From assembly GCF_037975245.1 (NCBI RefSeq), contig NC_092568.1, positions 29,394,001-29,458,000 on the forward strand: a stretch of 64,000 bases of DNA, given 5' to 3'. Within the stretch, counting starts at the first letter, position 1. Every line of letters begins with the position of its first letter. Position numbers and translations under genes: made by a program. This DNA comes from Apostichopus japonicus (taxonomy: Eukaryota; Echinodermata; Holothuroidea; Aspidochirotida; Stichopodidae). Below, one piece after another: positions 22,138 to 36,300 of this stretch. The notes under the pieces were generated by a model that was given only the letters and a program-made list of their open reading frames with translations, had not been told where the DNA came from and ran no database searches.

Positions 22138-23224
22138 TGAACATTTTGCTGCCACTAATGAGAGAATATAAAGGACTCGCGTACCATAGTAATGTAATCT
22201 TGTCTAATGGTGGAAAATTATAACCGAATTATTCACCAGCGTATACTCGGGTAGCTGTTTTTAAATGACGATACAACTGCCCCCCCCCCCCACTGGCCCA
22301 AAGTAAGACCCATCCAGTAGAACAAACTCCCCCATCCCAAGTCTGATCACCCAAAGTAAAGATAATCATTTTCAATAAAATGGATGATAATTCTCATTTA
22401 TTAGCTAACTTAGGTCAATTTTATTTCATTTCATTTGATACACATTTTAACCCAATTTTATCCCGATTAGTGCTACAATCAACCATATCCTAGGGAGAAG
22501 GGGGCTCTACATAAGCCAGAAACGGCTGCTGGTCCCAGTTTTCACGACCCCATGGACAGATTCTGCCGATGAGCACCGATGAGTTATATAAAGGCCCAAC
22601 ATATCCTCATATTGCTCACAAAATTATCCATTGACACCAACAGAAAAGCTTCATATATATACAGGACTCAAATAAACTGACAAATCGCCTTCAATAGAAG
22701 TTTAAAGATCTGCTTTATTGGCTCCAATTATAGCACGCTATAGCGGAAAGTTTTGTGATTACGTAATCGACCTACCACGTCGCTTAGCCTGCATATAGCT
22801 TATTATATTAACACCATTATGCTTTTTGTGCAAACACTGTGTGGAATTATGTTCATGGTCTACAGTGTAGTTTATCAAACAGCGTTCACACAAAGACCCT
22901 CATACAATTAAAAAAAAAAGTTGCAGGCGTTGCAGACTAATTAGTAAAAAAAGAGGTCATTTTACGAACAAGGCAGGTCGATTACATAATCTCAAGAAAC
23001 CTTTCCATGATAGTGTGCTATAGTTGGGTTCTATACAGCAGACTTTTAATTAGCTTGGTTCTTCCGTAAATCTGTGATTTCTAAGTCATGAAGGTCAACA
23101 ATATATATGCACATTAATACATGAATATAAACGTCAATTCAGAGATATTTGCATACCAAGAACGTAATTTGTGATATCTCTAGAGGCTAATTAAGAAAAA
23201 GAGAAGTCTAAAACTTTGCCAAAC

Positions 23225-23228
<4 letters not shown>

Positions 23229-23301
<73 letters not shown>
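23229..23301. repeat. (TA)n microsatellite
   Basis: About 73 bp of TA, followed directly by a 33-bp stretch that recurs at 23549. Confidence 0.97.
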
Positions 23302-23304
<3 letters not shown>

Positions 23305-23579
23305 TTATGTCATTGTATTTTCTAGATTGTTTGTTTCTAGGATTTTTTAGATTTTATGTTGTTCTGTCGTGTTGGTTTTTAGGTTATAACTTCAATTGGA
23401 ATTTACACTTTTTAGCATTCAAATTGTAGATTTTGTAGTCAATCTGTTTTATCGCTTTACGCTTCACCAGTGCTTTTAATAGTTTTCGATCTCATATTCC
23501 TGTATATATCTGTAGATGGTATATGTATTTACTGTTTTTTCTATTTAATGTTTTATGTCATTGTATTTTCTAGATTGTT

Positions 23580-23650
23580 TGTAAAGCGCACTGCAGATGC
23601 ATCGCGCGGATTGCTCTATATAAGATTTTATTTACATTACATTACATATA
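23580..23650 (+). mobile_element. SINE/LINE 3' tail fragment
   Basis: TGTAAAGCGCACTGCAGATG ... GCTCTATATAAGATTTTATT then repeated TTACA; this resembles the tail of the 52.8-kb SINE. It follows a second copy of a 33-bp stretch (23302-23334 and 23549-23581), spacing 247 bp. Confidence 0.5.
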
Positions 23651-25904
23651 TGGAAAGAGAATTTGCGAAAAGTATATTTTGTTATACCGATATAGAACTA
23701 TTTAATTGGGAAAACACTGGTAAAATGCCCAAATGACCATCATCATCTGACGCCGATGGGAAAGAATTCTTCGAAACCGTCAAATACGGTAATCAATATT
23801 AAAACATCAAGCGTTTAAGAAACGTTAAAAAGAAAAGTTGCTAGGCTGTATTATCTGAAATGAACTTATAGCGTTGCCGTGGTAATGAATGAACCTAAAT
23901 ACGCTGTTATATGCATATTAGTATTGATTGCAGCAATATAATTATCACGGAAAATCGACTGCACAGAGTTATACGTAAGCTGTTATTGAAGAATGAAGAA
24001 TACAGTGTCATACTTACAAAGTTAGCACTCCCAACGTGCTATAGAGAGAGAAGTCCACTACACATAAATGGTGTAGAGAATACCGCCAAGTGAACGCACA
24101 TATATATATATTCCGACCGTTACATCGTTCTTGTATAACTCTCCTGTAACGGTTCAAATGGTTTCATAGTACGTTATACCTTTGACCGCGACAATTACTC
24201 TCTCTGTATTTTTTTGCTTTAGCATATGATAAAATATTTTGGATGAATTGAAGCTTGGACAAACAAACAGTGAATTAGACCTGCCATGGACGCCAAAAGT
24301 CGATCGACTCATAATTCATCACCGGTGATGGTAGCAGGAAAACGTCTGCCAACGACCGACGATACAGGCCCGTGATGCTTTTAATCAATATAGGCCTATG
24401 CGAGACGAAGATAACTTCTATGTCTGCATGACCTCGGTCTTGCGGTTATTATTAACCTGTGTCCTGTTTTGTTGTAATTTCTCATATCAACTATATTGGG
24501 AACCTATTCAAATTGGAACCGTGCACCGTTTGTTTCCGATACGATTAGTTTCCGCCATAGAAAAGCAGTAGTTTCTGCCAAACAGCATGGAAAAGTCCGA
24601 AATTATACGCATATATAGCCCAGATGTACGACCGGTGGAAACTAACAGGCACTGAGTTGGAGTAAGCTATAAAGTCTCCCGTTTGAACTCGGACTCACTA
24701 GTAGATTTTAGTGCTATAGTAGCTCACATGATGACACCAAAACGTTTATTTTCAAGTCACGAAAAATATGAAATAAATTCAAAAATTTAACTTACTGTTA
24801 GCTTTGTAAACGTGAAGAGTTTTCGCCTTATTGATGATGAAGTATTTCAGTTTCTGATATTAAGATTGCATATAAATTCCATCGAATACAGTAGCTCTTG
24901 TTTCAGTCTTAAGTGTGTGCAGTCTATATGGTTATAGTGCCGAGTCCACTCAGGGAGTTGCTATGGAACTCCCACGGTCATATTAAGCCTATATACAGGC
25001 GGCCTATATACCGGCTGCGATCCCCTCTAATACACACAAGCAATATAATGCTTTTAAGCTGCAATTGTGTTTCAAACCAGCTCTCTGCAGACACGTTGTA
25101 CACGTTTAGGTATTCAGTTGACTCAGGTTTATTCATACGGTAAGAGCAAATTATATTGCTTTAGATAGCTAAATAGGAAAGAAGCAAGTTCGAGCAACCG
25201 CTGTAGCGTATCCATCGATTACAGGCCGACTCTGTATATGTAGAGTCGCGTCTACACAGGAATTAGTATTTTCGCTCGTTTATATACTCCACATTGCGTT
25301 TCAGGACAATCAATACCAAGGCACTGTGTTGACAAAAACTGACATGACAATGATACCGACTCAAAATCGAATAACCAACCTTAGGGCGTCACTGTTTACG
25401 TTCAATGTCAGTAAAGTATGTAGGCTCCAAACTTAGCGAGAGAGAAATCATTCATCGATATTGATGTTTTCCAGTAACTTTGACTGATTTCGTCAAAAGT
25501 ATTATTTTGTACCGAGTCACTGTCTATGGGTCTATTTTACTGTCAGTTTAATCAGCCTTTCCCGGTGATATCATCTTTGGGAAACTTAAAATTGCAGGTG
25601 ACATAACATTGTGGGCTCGTAATTAACGCACTTAATGAGTTGATGAACGATATAGCTATGAAGGAAAACCCAAAGCACTCACCTGTCGATATGCGATTTT
25701 CAGATGTGTAGTAGGCCTATCTCAGAAATAAAACGACACCAAAATATTTATTCTTCTGTTCCCACAAAAAAGTACAGTTGACAAGGATCTGACCCGAGGA
25801 CGTCTGCCGTGTCAAGTCAGTTAATACCCCATAATTGACAGATTTGTCGAAAAGCTTCCGGAAATTAGATATTATACTGCAACTAACATCAGAAATGTGA
25901 TTAC
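23651..25904. other. Non-coding; a consensus minus-strand donor at 25683
   Basis: No coding sequence recognised. CGACAG/GTGAGT on the minus strand (exon end at 25683) could be the 5' non-coding exon donor of the sulfotransferase gene, but this rests on one splice-site match only. Confidence 0.4.
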
Positions 25905-26665
25905 GTGTGCGTGTGCGTGCGTGAGTGAGTGAGCACAACCTTGTGTCGCGAACTCCTCCTAGACCGTAAGTCAAATCAAGTTCAAACTTCGTGGGTAGGT
26001 CCCTGACCATGTAAACTCCTGCCTGTGTTGTAGGTCAAAGGTTAAGGAACCTAAAATTGGTTTTTAGCCATTTTCTGCCTGTCAGCATGTAGGAAACTCC
26101 ATTAAACAACACGATATGTTGAGAATGATCAAACTTATTTTAAATAGGGCACATTTAGGGTAAGGGTCAATTGAGGTAAAAAAAAGTGTGTCGCGAACTT
26201 CTCCTACACTGTAATTCTCATCATGTTCAACATTGGTGGGTGTGGTGCCTCATCGTGAAACCTCGTCCCAGCGTGATTTATGAAGTCATAAGTCAGAGGT
26301 CAAATACCCCAAAAACCATTTTAGTCATTACCTGCTTGGTTGAAGCCATTAAACTACAAGATATGTAGATAATAATGGGACAAATTTGAAGATAGTACTT
26401 AATATGTGGTTGTTAAGGTCTATGTAGGTCAAAGGTCAAATTGGCCTAAAGTGTGCGAAAAGGTGCTTGGTCATGTAAACTTGTGCCTATGTTATTGATG
26501 AAGTCATATGTGTAAGGTCAGAGGTCACGAAACCTAAACAAAATTAGCCATGTTCTGCTTGTCAACATGTATAGGCGGAAAGGCACTACACGATATGTAG
26601 AGAGTGATGACAATAATGTTAAATTAATGCAGATTTTGGTGTTTAGGGTCGAGGACAAAGGTCAA
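25905..26665 (+). repeat. Degenerate repeat array carrying DR1-like AGGTCA pairs
   Basis: Units repeat words such as TGTGTCGCGAACT(T/C)CTCCTA, GACCATGTAAACT, GCCATTTTCTGC and ACGATATGTTGAGA/TAGAGAGTGATGA. Each carries a direct repeat of AGGTCA spaced by one base or a near version: 26032, 26290, 26426 (perfect), 26515 (perfect), 26652. The type of repeat is common in marine invertebrate genomes; regulatory use is unproven. Confidence 0.75.
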
Positions 26666-27884
26666 TTGAGACCAATCATTTCCGTTATGGGGGATATGAG
26701 ATCTACCACTACATGGATTTCCCTCTTGTTAGTTTAGTTATGCTGAAATATGAAAGTGAAGTGCAAAGAAAAAAGAAAAAGTAATAACGAGAAAGCGAAA
26801 GAGAATTGGCAGAAGTTGAAGCGACACTTGACTTCGAGGGTAATTAATAACTGTGACCTTGTGAAAGTACTGATCATATCGATGAGAAGGTCTATCTATG
26901 CAGCTATATCATTGTTCAAAAGTGTAATTAAAATTTCAATTGCACTCCAAATTAACCTATACAGCCGCCGTTTGGGTTGTAGACAAGAAGAAGAGCCGAC
27001 GCGATCGTCTACAGTATATCGCATTATTGTAATTAATCGATTAATTGTTTTATACGAAATCATTGGATGATAAGTCTTACTTAGAGTATAAGTCATCGTG
27101 TGCAATTCGGTCAACGCTTAGAACAAGAAAAAGGAAAGGAAGACAACCCAAGAGATATAATTCAGGGCGCCATTCGTAAATAGAGGGCAACTATATGCGG
27201 GTTAACAAAATACTGAATGAACATTGTCTGTCAACTTTAAGGTACATGTTATAATATCCTTATTTCTTCTAAACATAAGAAAAGTGGTCAATGTTCTTTT
27301 AGTAATTCAATAAGGATATTTTCTTGACAACTTGATGTATTCTCAGCTATTGAATTGCATTTTTTGTTGTGATGTATTTGTACGATTTGCTCGTAGAAAC
27401 ATGGGGTGGGGGTGGTGGGGGAAGGGGTGTATATAGAACACTCACACAGCGTGGGATTTGTGATGTTTCAACTTCATAACGTGGATTTTAATCGATCGCA
27501 GCCGGAAATTTGCAATTTCCTTGCTTGTTTTGCCTATTTATCTTAATAAGGGTATACGGTACTTAATACGGAAATGTGATGACAGTTGCAAAACCGAACG
27601 GACACATATTTTTAATTACTCACCAATTGAAGTTCATTTTAGTAAAAACTGTCTTACTTTGATAAATATCAATTTCATTTGATAAAATTAATTTTATTTG
27701 TAATAATTCATATGTCAGAAAATATAAATTTTAAAAGGAAGAAAAATAAGAAGGATAAAACGACGGCAGTATTTATAAATAGAGACAACGCAAAAGCGAC
27801 ATACTGACATCTACAGATCGAATGAAGTATGTGGGCGAATCCCAGACCACACGGTTTCTGAATGGCGCCCCCAGTTGAGAGATG

Positions 27885-27955
27885 TGTATATACCATAGCA
27901 ATTGATCAATTTCTATGGTATATACAGAGCCGTATAAATATATATATACGGCTCT
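27885..27955. repeat. Paired short palindromes
   Basis: GTATATACCATAG...CTATGGTATATAC is immediately followed by AGAGCCGTATA...TATACGGCTCT. These are two adjacent hairpins of uncertain origin. Confidence 0.7.
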
Positions 27956-27998
27956 GGCTATATAGGGATCGGTAACTAAGGCGCACTGTGTATCTAAG

Positions 27999-28083
27999 GA
28001 CTGGATAGCTCAGAGTTGGGATAGACCTAGACTGGATTTGTAATCTAGAAATCACTTCATGGTTCAAATCACGTTCTCTAGCC
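27999..28083 (+). mobile_element. tRNA-Thr-like SINE head or pseudogene
   Basis: GGATAGCTCAGAGTTGGGAT, then ACTGGATTTGTAATCTAG and GGTTCAAATCA reproduce the order D arm, anticodon arm (TGT) and T arm of a tRNA. The acceptor stem does not close. A hairpin-rich stretch lies just upstream. Confidence 0.45.
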
Positions 28084-29649
28084 ATAAATTGATGTGGTCT
28101 TTTCCATTCCAACTTCAATCATGCAAGTTAAAATTGAATGATAACTATATAAAATGATCCAAACAGAGACTTTGTTTCACACTGATGAGTCACTGAAATA
28201 ATATATGTTTGACAGGTTGTAATTACTGGTCTATATAAAGCTTCGATAAACTAAAGTTATGCAATATCGTTATATCGTATCGGAAAGTATACGGATTGGC
28301 TGGATCGGGTATACATCAAGACCGATGTTTTTATTCCTTGCAAATCGACAATATACGGTGGAAGTCAATCGATAGTCGGTGTAAGGAATGAAGCTAGTGG
28401 ACGAGTCAACGGCTTACCGCCGGTATTAAAACCAACAAACACTACCCTTTATCGACAAGTTTCAAAAACTTTTCGAGTAATATTGATGGAAATATGATAT
28501 TGGAATTAAAAAAATATTACATTAAATTTTGTTTTCGTCTAAAGGTATAGCTAATAAATAGGGGAGTACTCAACAGGTAATTTCAATCCTGTCAAATTTA
28601 TTCCCTTAAAAACAAGACACTGTCTAAAGTTTAAAGTGCTGATAGTGCTGATGTCCAAAGAGAGCACAGATACAAACACAACACAAAAGTTTCGTAATAA
28701 ATTTAAACAGAAGTGAACAATAAGTAAGTGACTTGATTATACTTTAACAATGGGATTTGACACTCACCAACTTTTTCACATCCTTTAATAGAATTACGTA
28801 AAACCCAATTGTGCAGTAAGCTACACTTGTCGGGTAGGGCCTTGGGGAGCTGGGGTATAGAGACCGGGCACGGTACGCCGAATATATTCTGAAATAGTGT
28901 TCTGCAGCATAGTCTAAGTTGAATTGAATTAACCTAGTTTCTTTGAAAGTCTGTCGTCTCCTATACTCGAAGAAATATGGTTTATAGGACGAGGCCGCGT
29001 GGGGTTGGGTGGGAGGGGGATATAACCTGTTGGACATCATTATAACTGTTTGTTAGTGTGGTTCAGTGGATAACCCCAGTCCGTGTATGGTGAATTCCCG
29101 CAGCTGAAATTGCGATCGTATTATGTTGTGCTAAAGCATAATTTCATTGAGCCTCAGATTGAGAGCGCGTCTTCATCGGTGAATGTATGAAGTCCCACAC
29201 CTTTGAATTGCTGTGCACGGCCACTGAGAAGTGATGTGGTATAGGCAGGTAGGTCGGGTAGCCGCTATCGGACACTCTAAACATCAGCTATACGTACGTA
29301 GGCCAACGATCTGTGTTAAGTTGCAGGTCTTGACGGAGGGATGGGCTCGAGATGGATCTTGCGAACCATGGGGATCGGGCCACCGATCGATGTAGCTACC
29401 TTCTCCTCTACGTTAAAAGTGGAAATTTTACAAGACATGGGAGATAAAAAAAAGAGCAGAAAGTTCTACATAGCTGGTATCGTTCCTCCGCTATATTTCG
29501 CACCCATCAAATAATCACCCAGATTTTCAGTAAGTCTCACATAGGTATCAGTCATGACCACTTTTCGGAGACTTCAACATAATGAGATGACTTTGAAACT
29601 CTGCGAACCGCAGGAACCAATCATGGGTGACGTATTCACTGCATTATTT

Positions 29650-30310
29650 ATTTCAACTTTATTTTAAGAGGGTAGCTCGTTTAGCAATAGCTAATCTTCC
29701 ACGAGGCCCTCTGATAAGACACATAATAATATAAAAGTATGAAAATTTAAGAAGTCATAAATACATTAATAATGCTTAATAAAATAGTTTTTAAAAAAAT
29801 AGTTTTTAAAAAGACAAATATTAAAAAATTATTTTTAAAAAGACATATAATAATATAAAAAGTATGAAGATTTAAGAAGTCGTAAATACATTAATAATGC
29901 TTAATAAAATAGTTTTTTCTTAAATATTTAAGAAACGTGTACAGAGTAAAGAAACTTAAGAAATTTGGTAAAAATAAAAGTGAAGTAGGCCTAAACAATA
30001 TCAGATACAAGGCGTTTAAAATGGTTAAGATTTCTTGCTGATTTTACTCTTTGATCTAGTTTGTTCCAGTCTTTTGCGGCAATGCATGAAAAACGGTTGT
30101 TATAAAAGTTAGTGTGTCCGCCTGTAATGTGCAGGTTACGTGCAGTAGAGGATCTTAAATTATGATTATGAATGTTCGTAACTGGTTTAAACATCTCGTT
30201 CATGTACTTCGGTCCTTGATCACTAATTGACTTGAAAACCACGGTTAATCTTCTATACATAACGTGTCTGTCAAAAGTCATTAGTGTACAATTTACTTCC
30301 GTCAACAAAA
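29650..30310 (-). pseudogene. LINE 3' end: RT C-terminus plus 3' UTR
   Basis: Minus-strand frame 30308-29991 reads SISDQGPKYMNEMFKPV, HNHNLRSSTARNLH, NNRFSCIAAKDWNKLDQRVK, NLNHFKRLVSD-stop, the usual C-terminal end of jockey/CR1-type RTs. The 3' UTR follows to about 29650, with the hairpin-like GGGCCTCGTGGAAG...GAGCTACCCTC and an AATAAA-like tail. The UTR contains an internal duplication of about 75 bp (29719-29793 and 29842-29917). Confidence 0.72.
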
Positions 30311-33300
30311 AACCTTTTTTTTATCCATTCTATGTTCATTACTCTGGAAGTATTGACGGTGGCGGTATTAAAGAATGTTACATTCCTAGCTGACCGTTTC
30401 GTGTCTCTTTCACAAGCATTTACGATATACGTGTGGCATGTGTCATACAGTACAATAATGTTATGTTGCCAAATGTCAGGTTACAGCCCACTACAGTAAA
30501 TCACCGGCACTGTACGATCACTGAATACATTAACTGCTTCTCGACGCCATCTGTCGTCTACCAGGAATCTGCCTTCTAACGCCTTTCAGGTAACTTCAAC
30601 CCATGTTTCCTAAATTTCACATCCCTACTTCTGATCGAAGTATGGGCCACTATGGCACCAATATAACTCCATTGCAAGTCCACGGAACGGCACAGGCTAG
30701 GTCATCCTAGGTCTAATGTTAGCTTAGCCTAACTTAGGCATGTAGATCTGTGAAATGGGACTGAACAGCCTAAATGTTAGGCCTAAGCGTTGTCTACTCA
30801 TAACCAAAATGAAGGCATAGCCTAGCACTTACTTTCCTACTAGTGTGGGCTAAGATAGCGCGAAGTAGGGCTCAAAGGTACAACTAGGCTATAGAATACA
30901 CCACCGATTTGAAACCTCACTTCTCCGGAGGTCGCAATCATAAAAAATATAACTAGGCTATCACCACTGCAACTGCTCCTCCAACCCAAAATGGAGGCTT
31001 TTTGAAACCTGTACAAAATGTTTCTTTCTCAAAATTAAACATTAATCCCCCACTGCTACTCAACTGAGCCACCACAGAATGGAGGCTCAGTCTGTCAGTG
31101 AACCTTAATATTAAATGAATAATCTCAGTTTATACTAGCTCTATCTTCCGTTGTAATTGAAAGAAGGATATGTAGGCCTGGAGACTACTTCTAACAGTAC
31201 GTCATCAGTATTTACAAGTAGGGTGAAGAGCACAACTATTTAATGGTCACAAATATCTTAAACTAGAAGTGTATTTATCTTTATTTTACAGAATTTTATT
31301 TTGTCTTTATTGTCTTTATTTTACAGAAGACAGACCATAAATGCATATATGTAAAAGCCTTTTAAAGACCCCTTAGTTTATAATGGTATGTTCAATCATC
31401 TTTAGCCCATTACTAATGTTCCAGTTGGCCTAGTGACAATATACCTTACACTTAATTCACTTACGATAATCCAAGAAGACAACTTCCATGTAAAATAAAT
31501 GTTGTTTGACTTACTTTGATTCCTTATTTGGAGAAATAAGGCACCCAAGGTTTGGTTTGATGTGTCATACTGTACATTTTAATCACAGTATTAAAGCGTT
31601 GAACAGTTTGTTGGTTGACGTTTGACATTGAGATTGTTTCTGAACTGTTTTAGGCATGCATTTGACCACCAGTCGGCAGCTTTTGCATTTCGTATCTCGA
31701 AAAACCAAACTTTAATTTCAAGCTGTATTTTTCCCCATTTGATCAGAATTTGATTGAACAGATAACCTATTAGTGTTAGCGTGTCATATTTTATTTTGAA
31801 ATGTTAGGTCATATTTGTGCTAGTTCCATTAACTATGTGTTCACTGCTGAGAATTTTATCTTTCATATTAAGCCAATTAATCAAGGCAATGGTGGCAATT
31901 TCTGTGAGTTGCGTACCCAGCACATTTAGCCGAATTTATAGATATAACAGCAGCGTGCTATCAGAACTGAAACATATATTGAGCTGAATACTTTTGGGAA
32001 TGAATAGCAAAATATTCTCCTTCTTACAAAATTAATGGCACTGACATTCTTCTTTCTTTTTGGAAATAGTGCATCCCTAAAGGTTGATATTGAAGTGTAT
32101 CTTTATGATGGCAAGTTAGCCAAGCCAGTTTCTGTCATTTTACAAAGCAGGTTACCTAAAAGCACAACAAATTAATTCACAAATGTCACTTTTTGTTAGT
32201 ACATGTCATGTTTTCGTATGTCAGTAAAACATTAAGGCTTATTAGCCTGAAGCACAGATCACAATTTTACCAGTAAAGTTTCTGTTGTGTTGACTGAAAG
32301 GTTTCACTGCGTTGGATGTGAAGTTGTATCACTAGACACTACGATGATAGAAAATGGCAAGCAATGTAAAAGTTAACTTTTTAGTTTATAAAGTTATCAA
32401 AGTGTGATGACTTTTGCGATATTTTGTCAACATTCAGTCTATCACAGATGTACAATATTTTAAAGATTGAAGAGAAAATGACTGGTAGTAGTTCAATGTA
32501 TATTGATACAGCACAGTTATTACTTGTACAAATTACATTTTACCGTATATAACCAAGCATTTACACAGCTTGAACGTACGTAATGTGGAGTGGCAATAGT
32601 ACATTTTGGTACAATAGTTTTCACAGAAATTACAGTTTTAGGGTTATTTTTTGAAAAATTCACATATACTTCTAGCAAGATAAGGCACATGGGAGACTAA
32701 AAGAGTAAATGCAGAGACGCTTCCATTGCACATTATAAAACAGATTGTACTATGGGTGGTCCAGAACGTTAGGTATATATACCCATTATGACATCACAGG
32801 ATTACAAAGTGACAGAGTAAGACCTAGTGCTGCTTGAAATTAGACTGCCATTGATTAAACTATGTGGGAATGAAACAAATAGTATTGACTTCTCTATATA
32901 ACAATTCCACTTGCATGGAACACTTGCATAGTACACAGCATTGTTACCAACGCAGGATTCTGCATCCAGAACGCAATGTTTTGGCCAGGGATGTAAAGTC
33001 TTCAAGTTGCTTGTGTCCGGGCCGCAAACTTTTTTTTCAAGAAACAAACCCCAAGTACATACTCACAACTAGGTCAATGGATAACATAACGAATCACATT
33101 TTTGAATGAAAATCTTTCATTCTTCTTTAAAAAAAAAACAACTTCTCCTGACAAGAACCAAAATTACTCCCACTCCTACAGATCATTGAATTTGTATGAA
33201 AATAAATATATCATAACAATCAACCTCAAGGTACAGGGTTAACAACACTCCATTACAGAGATTTTCATGCTAAAAATTGACAATGATGCATTTCCAAAAT

Positions 33301-36300
33301 TCCTGTGATTTGATTGGCTAATAGTCCCTATCCATTGTCTGCAGACATTCTTGCATGGTAGTGCTCAATGAGCAAGAAGTCTGTTGTTTGACAACAATTA
33401 CTTGCAAGGTTAGCTTCCCCTGTGTGGTGATAACAAAGTTTGTGGTATAGGCTATCATGTGTGTTCACTCAAATATCATAATGTTAGGCCTTGTTGTCAC
33501 ATTCAGTATGTACATTTTGACAAAATTCACTCCTGGTACCAAGATGCACTTGAATTGTTTCTGAGACTATCACATTATATTCGAACCATTGCTTTGATCA
33601 AAGAATGAATGGGTTGAGACAATCTATGAGTTGTGTGGGAAGCTTACATCTCTGAAAGTTCTGATCCTGAAAAGGATATTTCATCGCACAGTATGTTTCT
33701 TCTCTCTGCATTGAGAGTTGCTAATGTAAAATGTGCATTCATGAATACCACAGTAGTTTCTGTTGCAAAATTTTTCGCGGTCCAATCGACCACATGCTTC
33801 AGTAAATTTTATTTAAGTGCAACATACGTGTGTAAACTACTGTACTTGGTGCATCACCGAAAGTTTAGAACATTGAAGTTTGATTTTCTTTAATCACCAT
33901 TGTGTAAAAAGCTATTCACATAGGCCTACTGTAATTTTCGTATAAATGATTGTTTGCAAAGAGCCCAGGAAGATATTGGATCAGGTTTTGAGGATCTGCG
34001 CATGTGTAGTTGAAACTGAAGTTCGAACAGGCCTATGTACATGCAGTAGTACAGTGAACTATTTGGAATTTAGCGAGAGATATGCACACTGTAGGTACAG
34101 AGATTTTTGAATAGTTGGTTGTTGAAATCGCTGCAAGGTCAAAGCATGGAGCTACTACGGCGTTGGCAAGTAGGGAAGTACAAGGGCGGGTGAAAGGGGG
34201 GGGGGGCTTGGGGTAAATTGGTTGAAACGGCAGGGTGGGCGAGAGGAGGGTGTGCTGGGTTGCCTTTGTCAAACAGCTTAGCTAAGGCACTGAGGCATCT
34301 GCCCTATATATTGTACATAGCATCCACAAAGTATAGGCAGTGATACGATCACATCTTTACACACTAGTTAGTAAAAGTAGGTCATACAATAAACACAATT
34401 GGTGTTCGATCAGGACGCAAGATTTTTTTTATGGGGCGCAAACTTTTCCTGTGGCTTGCGTCCCTGGGATGCAAACTTTTTTTCTCTAGTAACATTACTG
34501 GTACACTTATACCGTACACAAGTTTGCACAGTACACTTGTACAGTATACCAGGATAACATCATACCATTCACATTGTTTTTATTCTTATTGATAATATTA
34601 TTATATTGCCACATTCTTTGTTGCCTCCAAAAACAAAACATATTAAATTTTATCGCAAGTTCATGAGTGGAACTTTATAAAGTACAGTATTCATATCTGG
34701 CAGGTTATTTGCTTGTACACTTTTCTCTTCAGCAATGTATGTAGAACATAACATGTTCCTGTGCTACAGTATGTATAGTACCCTGTTAGCACTGTACTGC
34801 AAATATGAAGAAAGTTGTTGTATGTGGAGTGTAGTGTGTTTAACTGCGAATATCTCTGTTACTTCATGGTATGGACCACATGGCACATAGTGACCAGACA
34901 TCAGAGAGTATTTTCATCTGGCATCACAGAGCAAAATGAGCAGATTGCTACAGTATATATGTCACAAAAGAAAATTTAGGTATACTGTTGAATATTATAT
35001 AGTCTATATCAAAATCTATAACAGATTTTGCTTAGTATTTTATGACAGTGAAAATTTGTAGTTCCAAAAGCTATTCCCCAAAATTTGTTTAACAGCAGAT
35101 ATTTTACATATTTTATATTTGTCCGACTACTTGTGTATACATATCAAGTTCAGGTTGCATAGTAACTATAGTGAATACCTCCAAAATAGGTAAAATGATA
35201 AATTGGTAAATCTCCCAAAGCTGGTGTTCTATTCACCAAAACTACACAGTCTAAACTACTTAAGAAAAAATTTGCCGTACTCAATACTTCTCTGTCTGTC
35301 GTGAGTAAATATTGCCTGCTGGTTAATAGAATACGATGGATTTGTTTGTCTGTTGCCAGTCGGCACTAAAATCACCTGTAATATTACACTGTTATGTCAA
35401 GAGAGAGGAGAGAGAAGTATGCTGAAGTATTTCTGTTGGTGCCGTTGTAATATTCACTAATGTCATCGTCAGATGGAATGTCGACACCTGGAACATATCT
35501 GCATTTGTTAGTATAGAAAGATGGGCTTGTTATCAGGGAGAGTCATTAGTGCTGTTGAGAAAACAAATCATGGATTTCAATGACATTTCCAGGTCACAAC
35601 ACATGGTTCTGCCAGAACTGTGAAATCAATATTAGAAGTTCATCAGATCATATATTTGTCCACCATTTTCAATTGGAAAGTTTGCTAGCCTAATACATGC
35701 AGTATACAGTATATATGGATAATGGAATTGGAATCTTAAGAGTATAACTAGGACACCCTTGTTGCTATGTACACTCACAGATAATCAAGATTTTGGGTTC
35801 ACTTGAGATATGGGTATTGGAAATTGGAGCCTAAATTGTAAAATAATTAAAAAATCAAATTTTGTTAGAGGCTGACTAAGGAGGATATGAGCTTGAATTG
35901 ATAAACTTGTTTTAGATAAAGAAGATTAAATCACAGGGTTTTGTGTCTCAATTTATCATTTGATTTTTGCTCTGATTCTTGTGAATTATTACAGTGATAT
36001 GTAAGACGTTAATGTCAATGACAATTTAAAGCAATTTTTCATTTCGGGGTCATGAACATTGCTGGAGATAAGGAAAGAGGGCATGTTTGGGAATTAATTT
36101 CTTGTAAGTTACAGGGCATGCTGTACCCTTTTTACCTTACATAAAAGACTAGATATAATACTTCTGTCAGTTCATAAATTTTATTTAGATAATGTGTGTT
36201 ATCATTGTTATGATCAGTCAAATGAAAAGGTAGTCCATTTGAATGGGATATATTTTGTATTGCAAAAAAAAAAAAATAATAAATAAAAAAAACTGAAAAT

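Larger units (their letters stand above)
26666..29640. other. Non-coding, tRNA-like relic and hairpins inside
   Basis: Apart from the tRNA-like relic (28.0 kb) and palindromes (27.9 kb), no gene is seen. A minus-strand 98-codon open frame at 28744-29040 ends at a GTGAGT donor but shows no family resemblance. Confidence 0.5.
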
